DNA of 64,000 nt, from positions 74,576,566 to 74,640,565 of the forward strand of contig NC_080042.1 of NCBI RefSeq assembly GCF_012489685.1, given 5' to 3'. Positions 9,918 to 19,265 of the stretch are shown here, piece after piece. Made by a program: the position numbers and the translations under genes. Position 1 is the first letter of the stretch; each line of letters starts with the position of its first letter. The stretch comes from Lotus japonicus. Its lineage: Eukaryota; Streptophyta; Magnoliopsida; Fabales; Fabaceae. Below the pieces are notes generated by a model that saw only the letters and a program-made list of their open reading frames with translations, was not told the origin of the DNA and made no database searches.

Positions 9918-11024
9918 CTCCATATGTCCCCTATTATAAGATCCCTTAGTGACATACTCCATGTCCCTTAATATAAGACCCTTTATTAGATTTCAAAAAT
10001 AATTTTATGATGTTCCATATTTACCCTTTGTATTTATTAATTTTTTTATTTCAAAAACTCAACTACCAGCCTCTATTCATGGCTTAATTGTTTTTTAAGG
10101 TTAGAATTTATAAGTTTTTTTTTTTGAAATTGAAATTTGTTAATTTTGTAGAGAAACTTAATTTGAAAAGATAAACTTTAAATAAATGATTTTAATTGGA
10201 ATTAAGAAGTTCATGAGAACAGTCCTTCCATTAGGGGTGTTCATGAGAACATTCCTCCCATTATGACTATTAATGTGGGCATGTACTGCCACATGTGCTT
10301 AAGAAACTCTTTGCAGATTTTGCTCCAACCATGAGTTCTTAGTTCTTAGTTATTACCACTATTCATCCGGTCCCACAATACCATTATATTAATATTTTTT
10401 ATTTTCATATAATTTTGATTTAAATTTAAATGTTAATTCAATACTTAAATTAAATGAATGAGAGAAAATAAATTAAATTTTATGCTAAGAACACAAAAAG
10501 TAAAACTTCTTATATAACAACTTAGTTCTTATTTTTAAGAACTAAGAACTACACGTCATCCCCTCCAGTAGTTAAGAACTGAGCTCTTAGTTTTTAACTC
10601 AAAAAAGAAGAACTAAGAACCTTGCAATAGAGATGCTCTTATTCATAAACTCCTCCACAGTGCAAAACAACAACACCCATCATCACTAATGACGCAATCA
10701 CTATGCAAGGAATTTCAGAACCCAAAATGCTGGACAACGACAACCACATTTCCTAAACCCTGCAACAACCACACCATACACGAAAAAAAATTGCACAGAG
10801 ACATTATGCACAACAGTAAGAATCAGACCTGCAGCACATTACCACAACATCAGAAGAAAATAATAATATATTACCTTTTGTTGTAAAAAAAAGATTTTAA
10901 TAAAGGTAAATATGGAACATTGCTTAATATCTTTTAAAATTAAAATATTAAATAGCTTCATTACATATTTTTATTGATAAGCGTAATCATTTGAACAATG
11001 CCTTATAATAAGGGATAGAGGGAG
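9918..11024. mobile_element. Possible Stowaway-like non-autonomous element
   Basis: The left end TA|CTCCATATGTCCCCTATTATAAG and the right end CTTATAATAAGGGATAGAGGGAG|TA are imperfect inverted repeats of the CTCCCTCCGTCCC type, flanked by TA. A second left-end-like sequence occurs at about 9955. At 1.1 kb it is long for a MITE and includes other sequence, so it may be two decayed elements. The right end is also present in copy 1 (about 7010-7043). Confidence 0.3.
10325..10640. mobile_element. MITE-like inverted-repeat element
   Basis: The left part has GAGTTCTTAGTTCTTAGTTA. The right part has AAGAACTAAGAACCTTGCAA running into TAGAGATGCTCTTA. The arms are inverted copies around an AT-rich centre. 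GAGCATCTC-type ends are common in plant MITEs. Exact ends and target duplication were not resolved. Confidence 0.35.
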
Positions 11025-11241
11025 TAATAAATTAATTTATTTGAATTTGGAAATTTTACTAATATAAAGGATTTACTTGAATTTATTTGAGTTGTTATCT
11101 CACAAATACACATTTTATGATCATGAAAATCGATTTAGTCAAATCTTCTATTTATTGATTAAATAAATGATGTGAATTTAAGTTTGAAAAAACTACTAAG
11201 TTAAATGATTTAAATATTCAAAAGTTAACTAACAAATTAAA

Positions 11242-11423
11242 GAGATTAATTTCTATGCACTGACGGTGTAAATAAGTTTTACACCATCATTCAATCATAT
11301 CCCTCGATTCTGGTAACTCATAATTAATTTTGAATTTAATAATATTTAAAATAGGAAATGAAAGGTTGTGATTGAATGACTGTGTAAAACTTTTTACACT
11401 GTCAGTGCATAGAAATTAATCTC
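11242..11423. mobile_element. MITE, 182 bp, copy in duplication unit 2
   Basis: Co-duplicated partner of the element at 7257-7438 with the same inverted ends and only a few substitutions. Confidence 0.7.
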
Positions 11424-11628
11424 AAAATTAAAATAGTTAAAGGTGGGAAATATTCTTGATTTCACTACAATAAATTTGCGATTTAGTCACTGACACAAAT
11501 TCATTGGTAAAGGACAAAATATCGTAGGTATATCCCAAAAGACCAATACCGACATATACTTTCTTTTGTAGTATTTAATCGTTATACCTACAATTAATAT
11601 CCCTCGTTATAACTTTTAGTGACAATAA

Positions 11629-12049
11629 TGAAGTTGATCATAATTGCACAAAAAGAGGGGGTTTGAATTGTGCCTATCAATTTCTTAAATTTCCAAACGA
11701 TATAAGATTTCATTTTCTTTGTCGGTATCGTTTGGTGTAGCCGAAATGTAGGAGCAAAGGAATAGACGATGCACACAATCATTTTTATCCTAGTTCAACC
11801 CCAGAACGATATGGCTACATCCAGTCCCCAGTAGCACCGAGATTTCACTAAGCTCAAGTGTCAATGACTTTTCCTTACAAGTATTATTGTACATGCCTCT
11901 TCAGGCATAACAAGTATTCTTTTTCCACTACCTCTCCAGGAAAACACAAGTATTATTTTTCCACTGCCTCTCCAGGCATTAGCGAGTATTCTTCCAGCAC
12001 TGCCTCTCCAGGCATTGAGTATTAGACATGACTCCTTCCAACAAGTATT
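11629..12049 (-). mobile_element. Older Sirevirus-like LTR, copy 2, part left of the young insertion
   Basis: Second copy of the old LTR (see 7644). It is interrupted at 12049 by the young retrotransposon and resumes at 25453. Beyond the duplicated unit it may run to about 27269, where ACTTGATCTTGCA resembles the young LTR's terminal ACTTGATCTTACA. On that reading the old LTR is about 2.2 kb. Confidence 0.45.
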
Positions 12050-14482
12050 TGAAGGTATGAAAAACGGTAGAAAGGGGGGGTTTGAATAACGTTTTCAGGA
12101 TAAAGCTTCCACCTTAAAGATTTTGACAAATCTTTCGAGAACTTAAGTGATAAAGATAAGAGATAGAAAAGCACACAAGGATTTTATCCTGGTTCACTTG
12201 ATAAATCACTCAAGCTACTCCAGTCCACCCGTTAAGGTGATTTCTTCCTTCTTAGAATGAAGGCAATCCACTAATCAGGTAAGAGTTACAACTGCACTTG
12301 AAACCTACAAGTGACTAACAATTACACTGACTTAGCTCACACTAAGATTCACTCTCTTAGTCTTCTCTAGGATCCGATCAACCTTGATCTCCTAAAGGAA
12401 CTAAACAAACTGTTTATCAAAGAATTGTTTACAAGAGATTTGCTTCTAAAAAGCTAATAGTAAACTCAATGAATTTCAGATGAAAGAAAGCTTAGAAGAA
12501 TTTGAATTTGTCTTGCGCGTATGTGAATGCTTCTAGCCGCTTCTTTCAGTCTTCGGCCTCTTTATATACTCCAAGGATTAGGGTTGAGCGTTGCATGGGA
12601 AATGCTACCGTTGGAGGGCAGTTCTGGAAAATCCAGCTCCTGCTGTGTTTGAGACTGTTAGGTAGGTCGTCAGGAAGGTACAGTTGCTTTTGTACTTGGA
12701 TAGCGACTTGACCTTTAAACCTAGGAGACTTCTGATCAGGAGAAAGCTTCATGTTGGTGAAGGTATGAAAAACGGTAGAAAGGGGGGGGTTTGAATAACG
12801 TTTTCAGAACAAAACTTCCACCTTAAAGATTTTGACAAATCTTTCGAGAACTTAAGTGCTAAAGATAAGAGATAGAAAAGCACACAAGGATTTTATCCTG
12901 GTTCACTTGATAAATCACTCAAGCTACTCCAGTCCACCCGTTAAGGTGATTTCTTCCTTCTTAGAATGAAGGCAATCCACTAATCAGGTAAGAGTTACAA
13001 CTGCACTTGAAACCTACAAGTGACTAACAATTACACTGACTTAGCTCACACTAAGATTCACTCTCTTAGTCTTCTCTAGGATCCGATCAACCTTGATCTC
13101 CTAAAGGAACTAAACAAACTGTTTATCAAAGAATTGTTTACAAGAGATTTGCTTCTAAAAAGCTAATTGTAAACTCAATGAATTTCAGATGAAAGAAAGC
13201 TTAGAATATTTTGAATATGTCTTGCGCGAATGTATTCTCTTGTTGTATTTTTCTTAGCCGCTTCTTTCAATCTTCAGCCTCTATATATACTCCAAGGATT
13301 AGGGTTGAGCGTTGCATGGGAAATGCTACCGTTGGAGGGCAGTTCTGGAAAATCCAGCTTCTGCTGTGGCTGAGAACGTTAGGTAGGTCGTCAGGAAGGT
13401 ACACTTGCTTTTGTACTTGGATAGCGACTTGACCTTTTAACCTAGGAGACTTCTGATCAGGGGAATACTTCATATTGGAACTTGTGAAGCCGGTTGATCA
13501 GAGTCAGAGGGAAAGCACAGATCCTCTGACCATTGTATCTTCTGATTCTGAACTCAGAGGGAAGAACATGGCCTTCAGAGTTTCTTGCTTCTGGACTTCA
13601 GAGTTTCCACTATTCAGCTTCTGGATCTTCAGAGTCTTCTACACCATCAGAACATCTGAACCTTCAGTGTTTCTTGGTTATCAGAACTTCTGGATCTTCA
13701 GAGCTTCTAGCGACTGAGTCCACATCAGAGTTTGTATAGCTTCAGAACTTCTGAAGCTTTTCCACTGTTCATACTGAACATGGTGAATGCGAAAGCGTTG
13801 CTTGGGTTACCCTTTATACACAGTGCTTCTGATTTGTGTGAGATTGAGTTGAGGTCAGAGCCTGTAAATAGCACACTCAGAAAAACACGTTAGAGTACCA
13901 CAATTGTTCATATCAAAAGGTTAACTTGTAATCATCAAAACATAGAGTTGTACTACTAGATCAAAACTTGATCTTACAGTTGGAACTTGTGAAGCCGGTT
14001 GATCAGAGTCAGAGGGAAAGCCCAGATCCTCTGACCATTGTTTCTTCTGATTCTGAACTCAGAGGGAAGTACATGGTCTTCAGAGTATCTTGCTTCTGGA
14101 CATCAGAATTTCACCAATCAGCTTCTGGATCTTCAGAGTCTTCTACACCATCAGAATATCTGAGCCTTCAGTGTTTCTTGGTTATCAGACTTTCTGGATC
14201 TTCAGAACTTCTAGTGACTGAGTCCACATCAGAGTTTGTATAACTTCAGAACTTCTGAAGCTTTTCCACTGTTCATACTGAACATGGTGAATGCTAAAGC
14301 GTTGCTTGGGTCGCTCTTTATACACAGTGCTTCTGATTTGTGTGAGATTGAGTTGAGGTCAGAGCCTGTAAATAGCACACTCAGAAAAACACGTTAGAGT
14401 ACCACAATTGTTCATATCAAAAGGTTAACTTGTAATCATCAAAACATAGAGTTGTACTACTAGATCAAAACTTGATCTTACA
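12050..14482 (-). repeat. 3' LTR (left LTR) interrupted by a nested solo LTR
   Basis: Made of 12050-12757 and 13984-14482, totalling 1207 bp, the same length as the right LTR. It is split at GTTGG by the solo LTR 12758-13978. By eye it differs from the right LTR at about four positions (two near 12414-12420, one near 12555, one near 14297). A minus-strand TATATAAAG lies in the first part. Confidence 0.9.
12758..13978 (-). mobile_element. Nested solo LTR of the same family
   Basis: A 1221-bp LTR with TGAAGG...CTTACA ends (as read on plus), lying inside the 3' LTR and flanked by the 5-bp duplication GTTGG (12753-12757 and 13979-13983). It has no internal region. It is more diverged from the host LTRs than they are from each other (for example around 13225-13260). 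It arose by insertion of a full element followed by LTR-LTR recombination, or reached the present state by a similar process. Confidence 0.88.
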
Positions 14483-14483
14483 A

Positions 14484-14497
14484 TCTCCCCCTTTTTG
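14484..14497 (-). promoter_or_regulatory. Polypurine tract
   Basis: On the minus strand CAAAAAGGGGGAGA lies one base from the 3' LTR, the normal place for plus-strand priming. Confidence 0.85.
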
Positions 14498-14648
14498 ATG
14501 ATGACAAAACTAAGATTTTTGATGAACAATTCTTAAACATTAAACTTAATTCACTCAGAGTTTAGAGATATAGAATAAGACTTATCCTGATGTGAATAGT
14601 TTATCTTGCTCATTCTGAATTCAAGTCACTGCTTGATTCTGAGCTTAG

Positions 14649-15036
14649 CTCCCCCTGAATATAATACTTGATGAAAACATTAGTAAAGTCTAGATTCTGA
14701 GTTAAATGATATAAGAGTTCAGAGTGAAAAACTTATGACATAGATGAAAATAGAGTAATCAGAGCGCATAAGTAATCAGAGTCACGGACAAGGTATCAGA
14801 GTCTTGGGTATCAGAGTCAAATTAGAATCACTTCAGAAGAAGTGAAATGTATTCCTTGTATTTGCCCAATGACACATCTATGGTCATAAAGGTGGAACTC
14901 TTAAATTCTCCAAAGGAAAAATAAATCACACTAACACATCTTACACATCAAAAACTGGGTTTACTCCCCCTTTTTGTCATAAGCAAAAAGCTTGGGGTGT
15001 GAAAAACTTAGCTTGAAGTACAAGGTACTCCCCCTT
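14649..15036 (-). promoter_or_regulatory. Additional PPT-like tracts (multiple PPT array)
   Basis: Three more G-rich purine tracts on the minus strand precede the true PPT: around 14649-14660 (CAGGGGGAG), 14963-14976 (AAAAAGGGGGAGTA) and 15027-15036 (AAGGGGGAGT). Repeated PPTs between the last ORF and the 3' LTR are a described hallmark of the Sirevirus lineage. Confidence 0.7.
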
Positions 15037-15223
15037 AGAGAAGGTCTAAGTTTAAAGAAAATGAAAACGATGCATGAATCAGAGTTAGGCGAAATAAATA
15101 GAAGAGTTAATGCAAGATAAGAACGTTTACCACCGGCCAAGGGAGTAAAGAGGAGGGTCAGTTACCAAGAACTTAACCTCGAGAAACTGTAGGAGCATTA
15201 ACTTTCAGAGAGAAAGTGAAGCC

Positions 15224-15231
15224 TATATAAA
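15224..15231 (+). promoter_or_regulatory. TATA box for the antisense ORF
   Basis: TATATAAA in CCTATATAAAGC, 53-60 bp before the ATG at 15284. This allows a start site near 15255 and a 5' UTR of about 30 nt. It is on the strand opposite to the retrotransposon's own transcript. Confidence 0.5.
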
Positions 15232-15283
15232 GCGTTGGAGAGAGAGGTAAGCTTCACAACTCGAGCAATTGTCAGTAAAAAAA

Positions 15284-15676
15284 ATGGCATCATACAGCGT
15301 AGCACTAGAAGAGCTGAGAAAGAAGGCCTTTGAGGAGGACTTGTTCCTTAACATTAGGCATCCAGAGGGTACAAAGACCATCTCAGAGCTAACACGGACA
15401 CTGCTGGAGGAGGACCTGCATCCAGAGTTGAAGAAAGACTTGAGGGAATTCCTTGCCTTCGTGGAGGAGGTGCAAGAACTCAGCCAGCTTGAACTAAAGC
15501 TGCTGGAAGAAAAAGAGATTTTGGAAAAGAAGCTCAAGACTTCAGAAGAAATTCTGGAGAGGGATGAGCAGATCGCCAATCTCAACAACATCCAATATGC
15601 ACTGGAGCGTCTGGAGAAGGAGAGGTCAGAGCAGCGCCAGGAGTGCAGAAGAATGAGGAGGGATCCTCCATTCTAG
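15284..15676 (+). CDS. Antisense extra ORF of the retrotransposon (130-aa coiled-coil protein)
   Basis: An intact ORF on the plus strand, opposite to gag-pol, between the third sense ORF and the PPT array. I chose the ATG at 15284 (AAAAATGGCATCA, A at -3 and G at +4); the in-frame codon further upstream is TTG. The product is strongly charged and helical: Glu/Lys/Leu-rich heptads fill most of the protein (QLELKLLEEKEILEKKLK at the core), and the tail is Arg-rich (RMRRDPPF). There is no signal peptide, membrane segment or recognised domain. A TATA box (15224) and an AATAAA signal (15732-15737) make a compact self-contained unit. Antisense extra ORFs are described in some plant Ty3/gypsy elements; I do not know of one in a Sirevirus. 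It is unbroken although every sense ORF here is damaged. Confidence 0.6.
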   Translation: MASYSVALEELRKKAFEEDLFLNIRHPEGTKTISELTRTLLEEDLHPELKKDLREFLAFVEEVQELSQLELKLLEEKEILEKKLKTSEEILERDEQIANLNNIQYALERLEKERSEQRQECRRMRRDPPF

Positions 15677-15731
15677 GATTTTAGGAAAAAGAAAGAAAAT
15701 GTATGATGTAAAAGCGTTTATGATGAATAAT

Positions 15732-15737
15732 AATAAA
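15732..15737 (+). terminator. Poly(A) signal after the antisense ORF
   Basis: AATAAA 56 bp after the stop, within an A-rich stretch, in the sense of the antisense ORF. Confidence 0.4.
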
Positions 15738-15760
15738 AAATAATTTGCAAACATAATGTC

Positions 15761-15762
<2 letters not shown>

Positions 15763-15814
<52 letters not shown>
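15763..15814. repeat. (AT)26 microsatellite
   Basis: 52 bp of uninterrupted AT repeats between the antisense ORF and the third sense ORF. Probably length-polymorphic. Confidence 0.95.
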
Positions 15815-15817
<3 letters not shown>

Positions 15818-15923
15818 TGGATAATCACAAACGAACAAAGTAAAGATTAACAAGAAAGAGTTAGAGGTTAACGAAATAAAACATAGATAAAGGAAAAGAA
15901 ATCAAAACGAAGAGATCCTAAAG

Positions 15924-18821
15924 CTAGGGTTTATCAGATCGACGCAGAAGTTCCATCATCATTTGCTTCATTTCAATCAGCAGAGACTCAAGAGTGTCAA
16001 GACGTTGTTCCACAATGTCGAGTCTGGACGAGTTTGGCTGTGCAGAACTAGAAGGAACATTCTGAGCAGCGTGAGGAGCTGGAGTGGAAGCAGAAGCAGC
16101 AGGAGTAAAAACTACGGGTGCAAGTGCTTGGCATCTAAGAGCTTCAGCCTCAGCTTCAAGTCGTTCTGTCTCTAATCAGGCTTGTTCAGCTTGAGCTGCT
16201 GCTTGACGTGCAGCTTCTTCTGCTTGTTCTTTCTTTCTTTTGGCTTCTTCAATAGCTTCAAGTAGCTTATGTCTCTGTTCTTGTTCATGAAGAGCCACCC
16301 TTCTAGCAAACCTTTGCTTTGCAGCCTCGATCCTCTGACTTCCCTCTGCATGCAGGAGCTGCATCATAACTGGAACCTGAGCCACTAGCCAAGTGCTCAG
16401 ATTGTTCCACTCTTCAGTCACATGTTCAGCATTCTCGCTTAGGTCAGTCTGACCGTGCACATTGCGTAGCATCAATGAGGCTTCATGATAGAAAATATTG
16501 ATGCACTCAAAGAGAGATGTGGGTCGGAGGTGAGTGTAAGGAATTATAGAGAGGTTGGTTTCAGGAGAGGCTGGGTGATTGCTGCTGTGAGCTTCAGAGG
16601 CACCTTGTGGAGAGCCAATGTTAAACATTTGAGCATTTGGTTCAGAGGTTCCAAGGTGAGGTTCTGAAGTTTCAACCAGAGGATGGGGTGATCTAACTGA
16701 GGATTGGTCAGACACAGATTGTTCTGGTTCAGGTTCTGGTTGAACAGGCTCTTGTTGGTCAGGGGCAGGGTGAGCTTGTTGAGCCAAAGGGTCTGCCTCA
16801 TGTAAAGGATTGGCCAAGATAGGTTCATCTGGGTCAACTAGACGTTCAGGTCTAGGGCCAGGATATCTCCTAGGGCTTGGACAAGTGAGATAATATTCTT
16901 CTAAGGTAGACACCATTTCTTTTCTAACTTCCATGAATTTTCGAAGGGATTCAGAGTTGTTGGAAGGAGAAGAATCAGCAACATTTGTTGGGAAGGATAC
17001 AGGTGTAAGGGCTGTGGAAGAGTCTGTATCCGTGATTCTGGGAGCCAGACGTTCTGATGCTCTTGGGACAGAGTGATCAGAGGTTCTGGGTCCAGGTTCT
17101 GTTTGGTTAGGCTCTGGTTGCTCATGAATGATGGGTTCAGAAGTTAATGGGTTGTACGGGATGGTAATGGGAGAGGTTGGTTCATCTGGCCTAGAGGGTT
17201 GGTTCTGGAGCAAATTCCAGAGAGGTGCTTCAGTAGGAGAAGGTTGAAAAAATGAAGACCTTGGGGAATGTGGTGGAGAGGTGGTTTGTGCAGCTGGTTG
17301 GGACTCAGGAATAGGAGTGAGTGGATTTGAAGATTGTTTGAGCATGACTGATATGGGGAGTGCATCAAATAAATTCAAATCATCATCAGAAGCAACTGCA
17401 GACTTACTTGATTGTGCTGATGATCTTGTCACTCTGGCAGGAGTTTCAATCCTTCTGATCACTTCAGCAGCTGGTTCCACCCGAGTAGGCTTCACCACAA
17501 TTCTGACCTGCTTCTTCTTCTTCTTAGAAGAAGGAGGACCATCCTCATTATCACCATCATCACCATCATCGGGCTTGCTGGTTTCATCATGTTTTCTCTT
17601 GGATTGACCAGCCTTCTTCTTTTTGGTCAGAGGGACATCTGATTCCTCAGAAGATTCTTCTAGGATCATCTTCCTCTGAACTTTCTTCTTGATAGGAGAA
17701 GGAAACTCTGGAGCTGGCGGCAGTCTGCTGAAGAATTCATCGAGATCAATTTCATAGCCTTGAGCCCTTAGGTCTTCAACATAGCACCTAATGGCTTCAG
17801 GATTGTCTGCCTATGTCCACAGAGGGTAGTTATTCAGAGGCACCCTTCTACTTCTGATTTCAGAAGATGTGTCTTCATGGGCAGGAGCAATCTTCTTCTT
17901 GACTAGGCCCATTTTCTTTAGAGAATTCGCAGTGAAGACATCACTGACAATGGTGGTCAGATCCTCTGTGCATCCAGCATTTACCAGATCTTGAATGAGG
18001 CCACTCTCAATGAAGAGATCAGACAACAGTTTCCCAAAGGGAATATACTTGATTGCTGACTTGATGGAGGCAGTGGTACGAGACTTCCGGATACACTCCT
18101 TCAAGTAGGAGAACAGGAAGTAGGGAAGGCAGATCTTCTTCTTGTCTTGGATGAAGAACAACATCGCCTTCTGGTTGAAGTTGATGTAGTCTGGGGAACT
18201 GCCCTTTGGTCTCTGGTTTATGCAGTGGAGCAAAATCTTGTGCCAGATCCTGAGCTTGGGATGAAGGTCCATCACTTTGTAATTAGTCTTTCCCGGTTTG
18301 TAATTGGTGTACAGGGCATTGTTGGTCTCATCCTTCGTCTTGGGTTTCAGCTTTGATTCAGTGAATTGGAAACGATACCCAAGAGCAGTTTCTGCACCCA
18401 GCAGATTCACGAAAGATTTTTCTGTAATGATGATCTTTCTTCCAAGAATGTGAGATACCACCTGAGTATCATCGCAGTCGGCGTGCTTCCAGAATTTCTT
18501 GATCAGTTTGTCATACACCGGTCCTCGAAGCCTGTTGAAGTAATTTCCCCAACCTTGAACTTGGACTTCAGGACGAAGATCATACCCATTTGTAGCAAGG
18601 TTGTCGAGGTCGAATCTCCATTCTGCCAGTACTTGAAGTTCCTCAGGAGCATATACGCAGTGAACGGCACAGCCCCGTTCTGCAATCGGAATAATCTGCT
18701 CTTGAGCTTGACCTTGATCTTGATTCGGATTCTCAGGACCCCTTTGACCTGTTGCTAGACCAACTACCATATGAGGGAACTGGGTTGCATCTGCAGTAGC
18801 TCTTCTGGTTTGACTCACCAT
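15924..18821 (-). pseudogene. Third sense ORF of the retrotransposon (extra or env-like position), two premature stops
   Basis: One reading frame of 966 codons from the ATG at 18821 to a TAG at 15924, broken by TAG (17811-17813) and TGA (16176-16178); both stops fit single C-to-T changes. N-terminal third: a globular region with Trp and aromatic blocks (GWGNYFNRL, then MLFFIQDKKKICLPYFLFS) resembling the domain annotated as putative plant transposon protein. Middle: long Pro/Ser/Glu-rich low-complexity stretch with KKKKKQ-type basic runs. C-terminal: Ala/Glu-rich coiled coil, then a second heptad block. I see no signal peptide or clear membrane segment, so an envelope function is not supported by sequence. 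It starts 445 bp after pol and has its own CT-rich leader. Confidence 0.75.
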
Positions 18822-19265
18822 TTTTGGAGCGGTTGAAGGTTTAGGTAGAAGATGAAGGTTGAAAGATGAAGAGAGATCGAGAGAGAAATCGAGGATAAGC
18901 GGTTTTGAAATAGCAAGAGAGAGAGAGAGTAAAAACCGAAAGTGAAGGAGATCGTGTGTGTATAGTGGGTTTTGACAAATAACCGTTGTTGATTCAAAAA
19001 GCAATTTAAAATCAACGGTTGAAAATTAAAGATAGATAGTAACAGTAAATACACATATCACACACAGGAGAGAAGCACATCTACACGCAATCCTGACAGA
19101 CTGTCACACGGGCACAAGGAACTATGCATCAGAAATACTGACACACGTGTTGCTGTCTCAGCTTCAGAGTCAGTACCAATGGGTACACACACTCTGATTG
19201 AGTTACCTTCTGGACTAGACATCTTCTGATCAAGAAGTATCATAGTCAGAGGTTCTGATCCATCT

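Noticed and set aside
12502..14243. Several plus-strand frames of 60-90 aa inside the LTRs, repeated at 24693-25208
   Set aside because: They are antisense readings of LTR sequence, recur only because the LTR is repeated, and have low-complexity Ser/Glu content from TCAGA/TCTGA words.
15223..15591. 122-aa Ser-rich minus-strand frame opposite the antisense ORF
   Set aside because: Shadow of the Glu/Lys-rich plus-strand frame; Ser-rich composition is the expected complement, and the plus frame has the start context, TATA and poly(A) signal.
17281..17607. 108-aa plus-strand frame within the third ORF
   Set aside because: Complement of a Lys/Ser/Pro-rich stretch, no promoter or start context.
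15924..18821. Calling the third ORF a viral envelope gene
   Set aside because: The position matches what is often called env-like, but no signal peptide, membrane span or fusion-type motif is visible.
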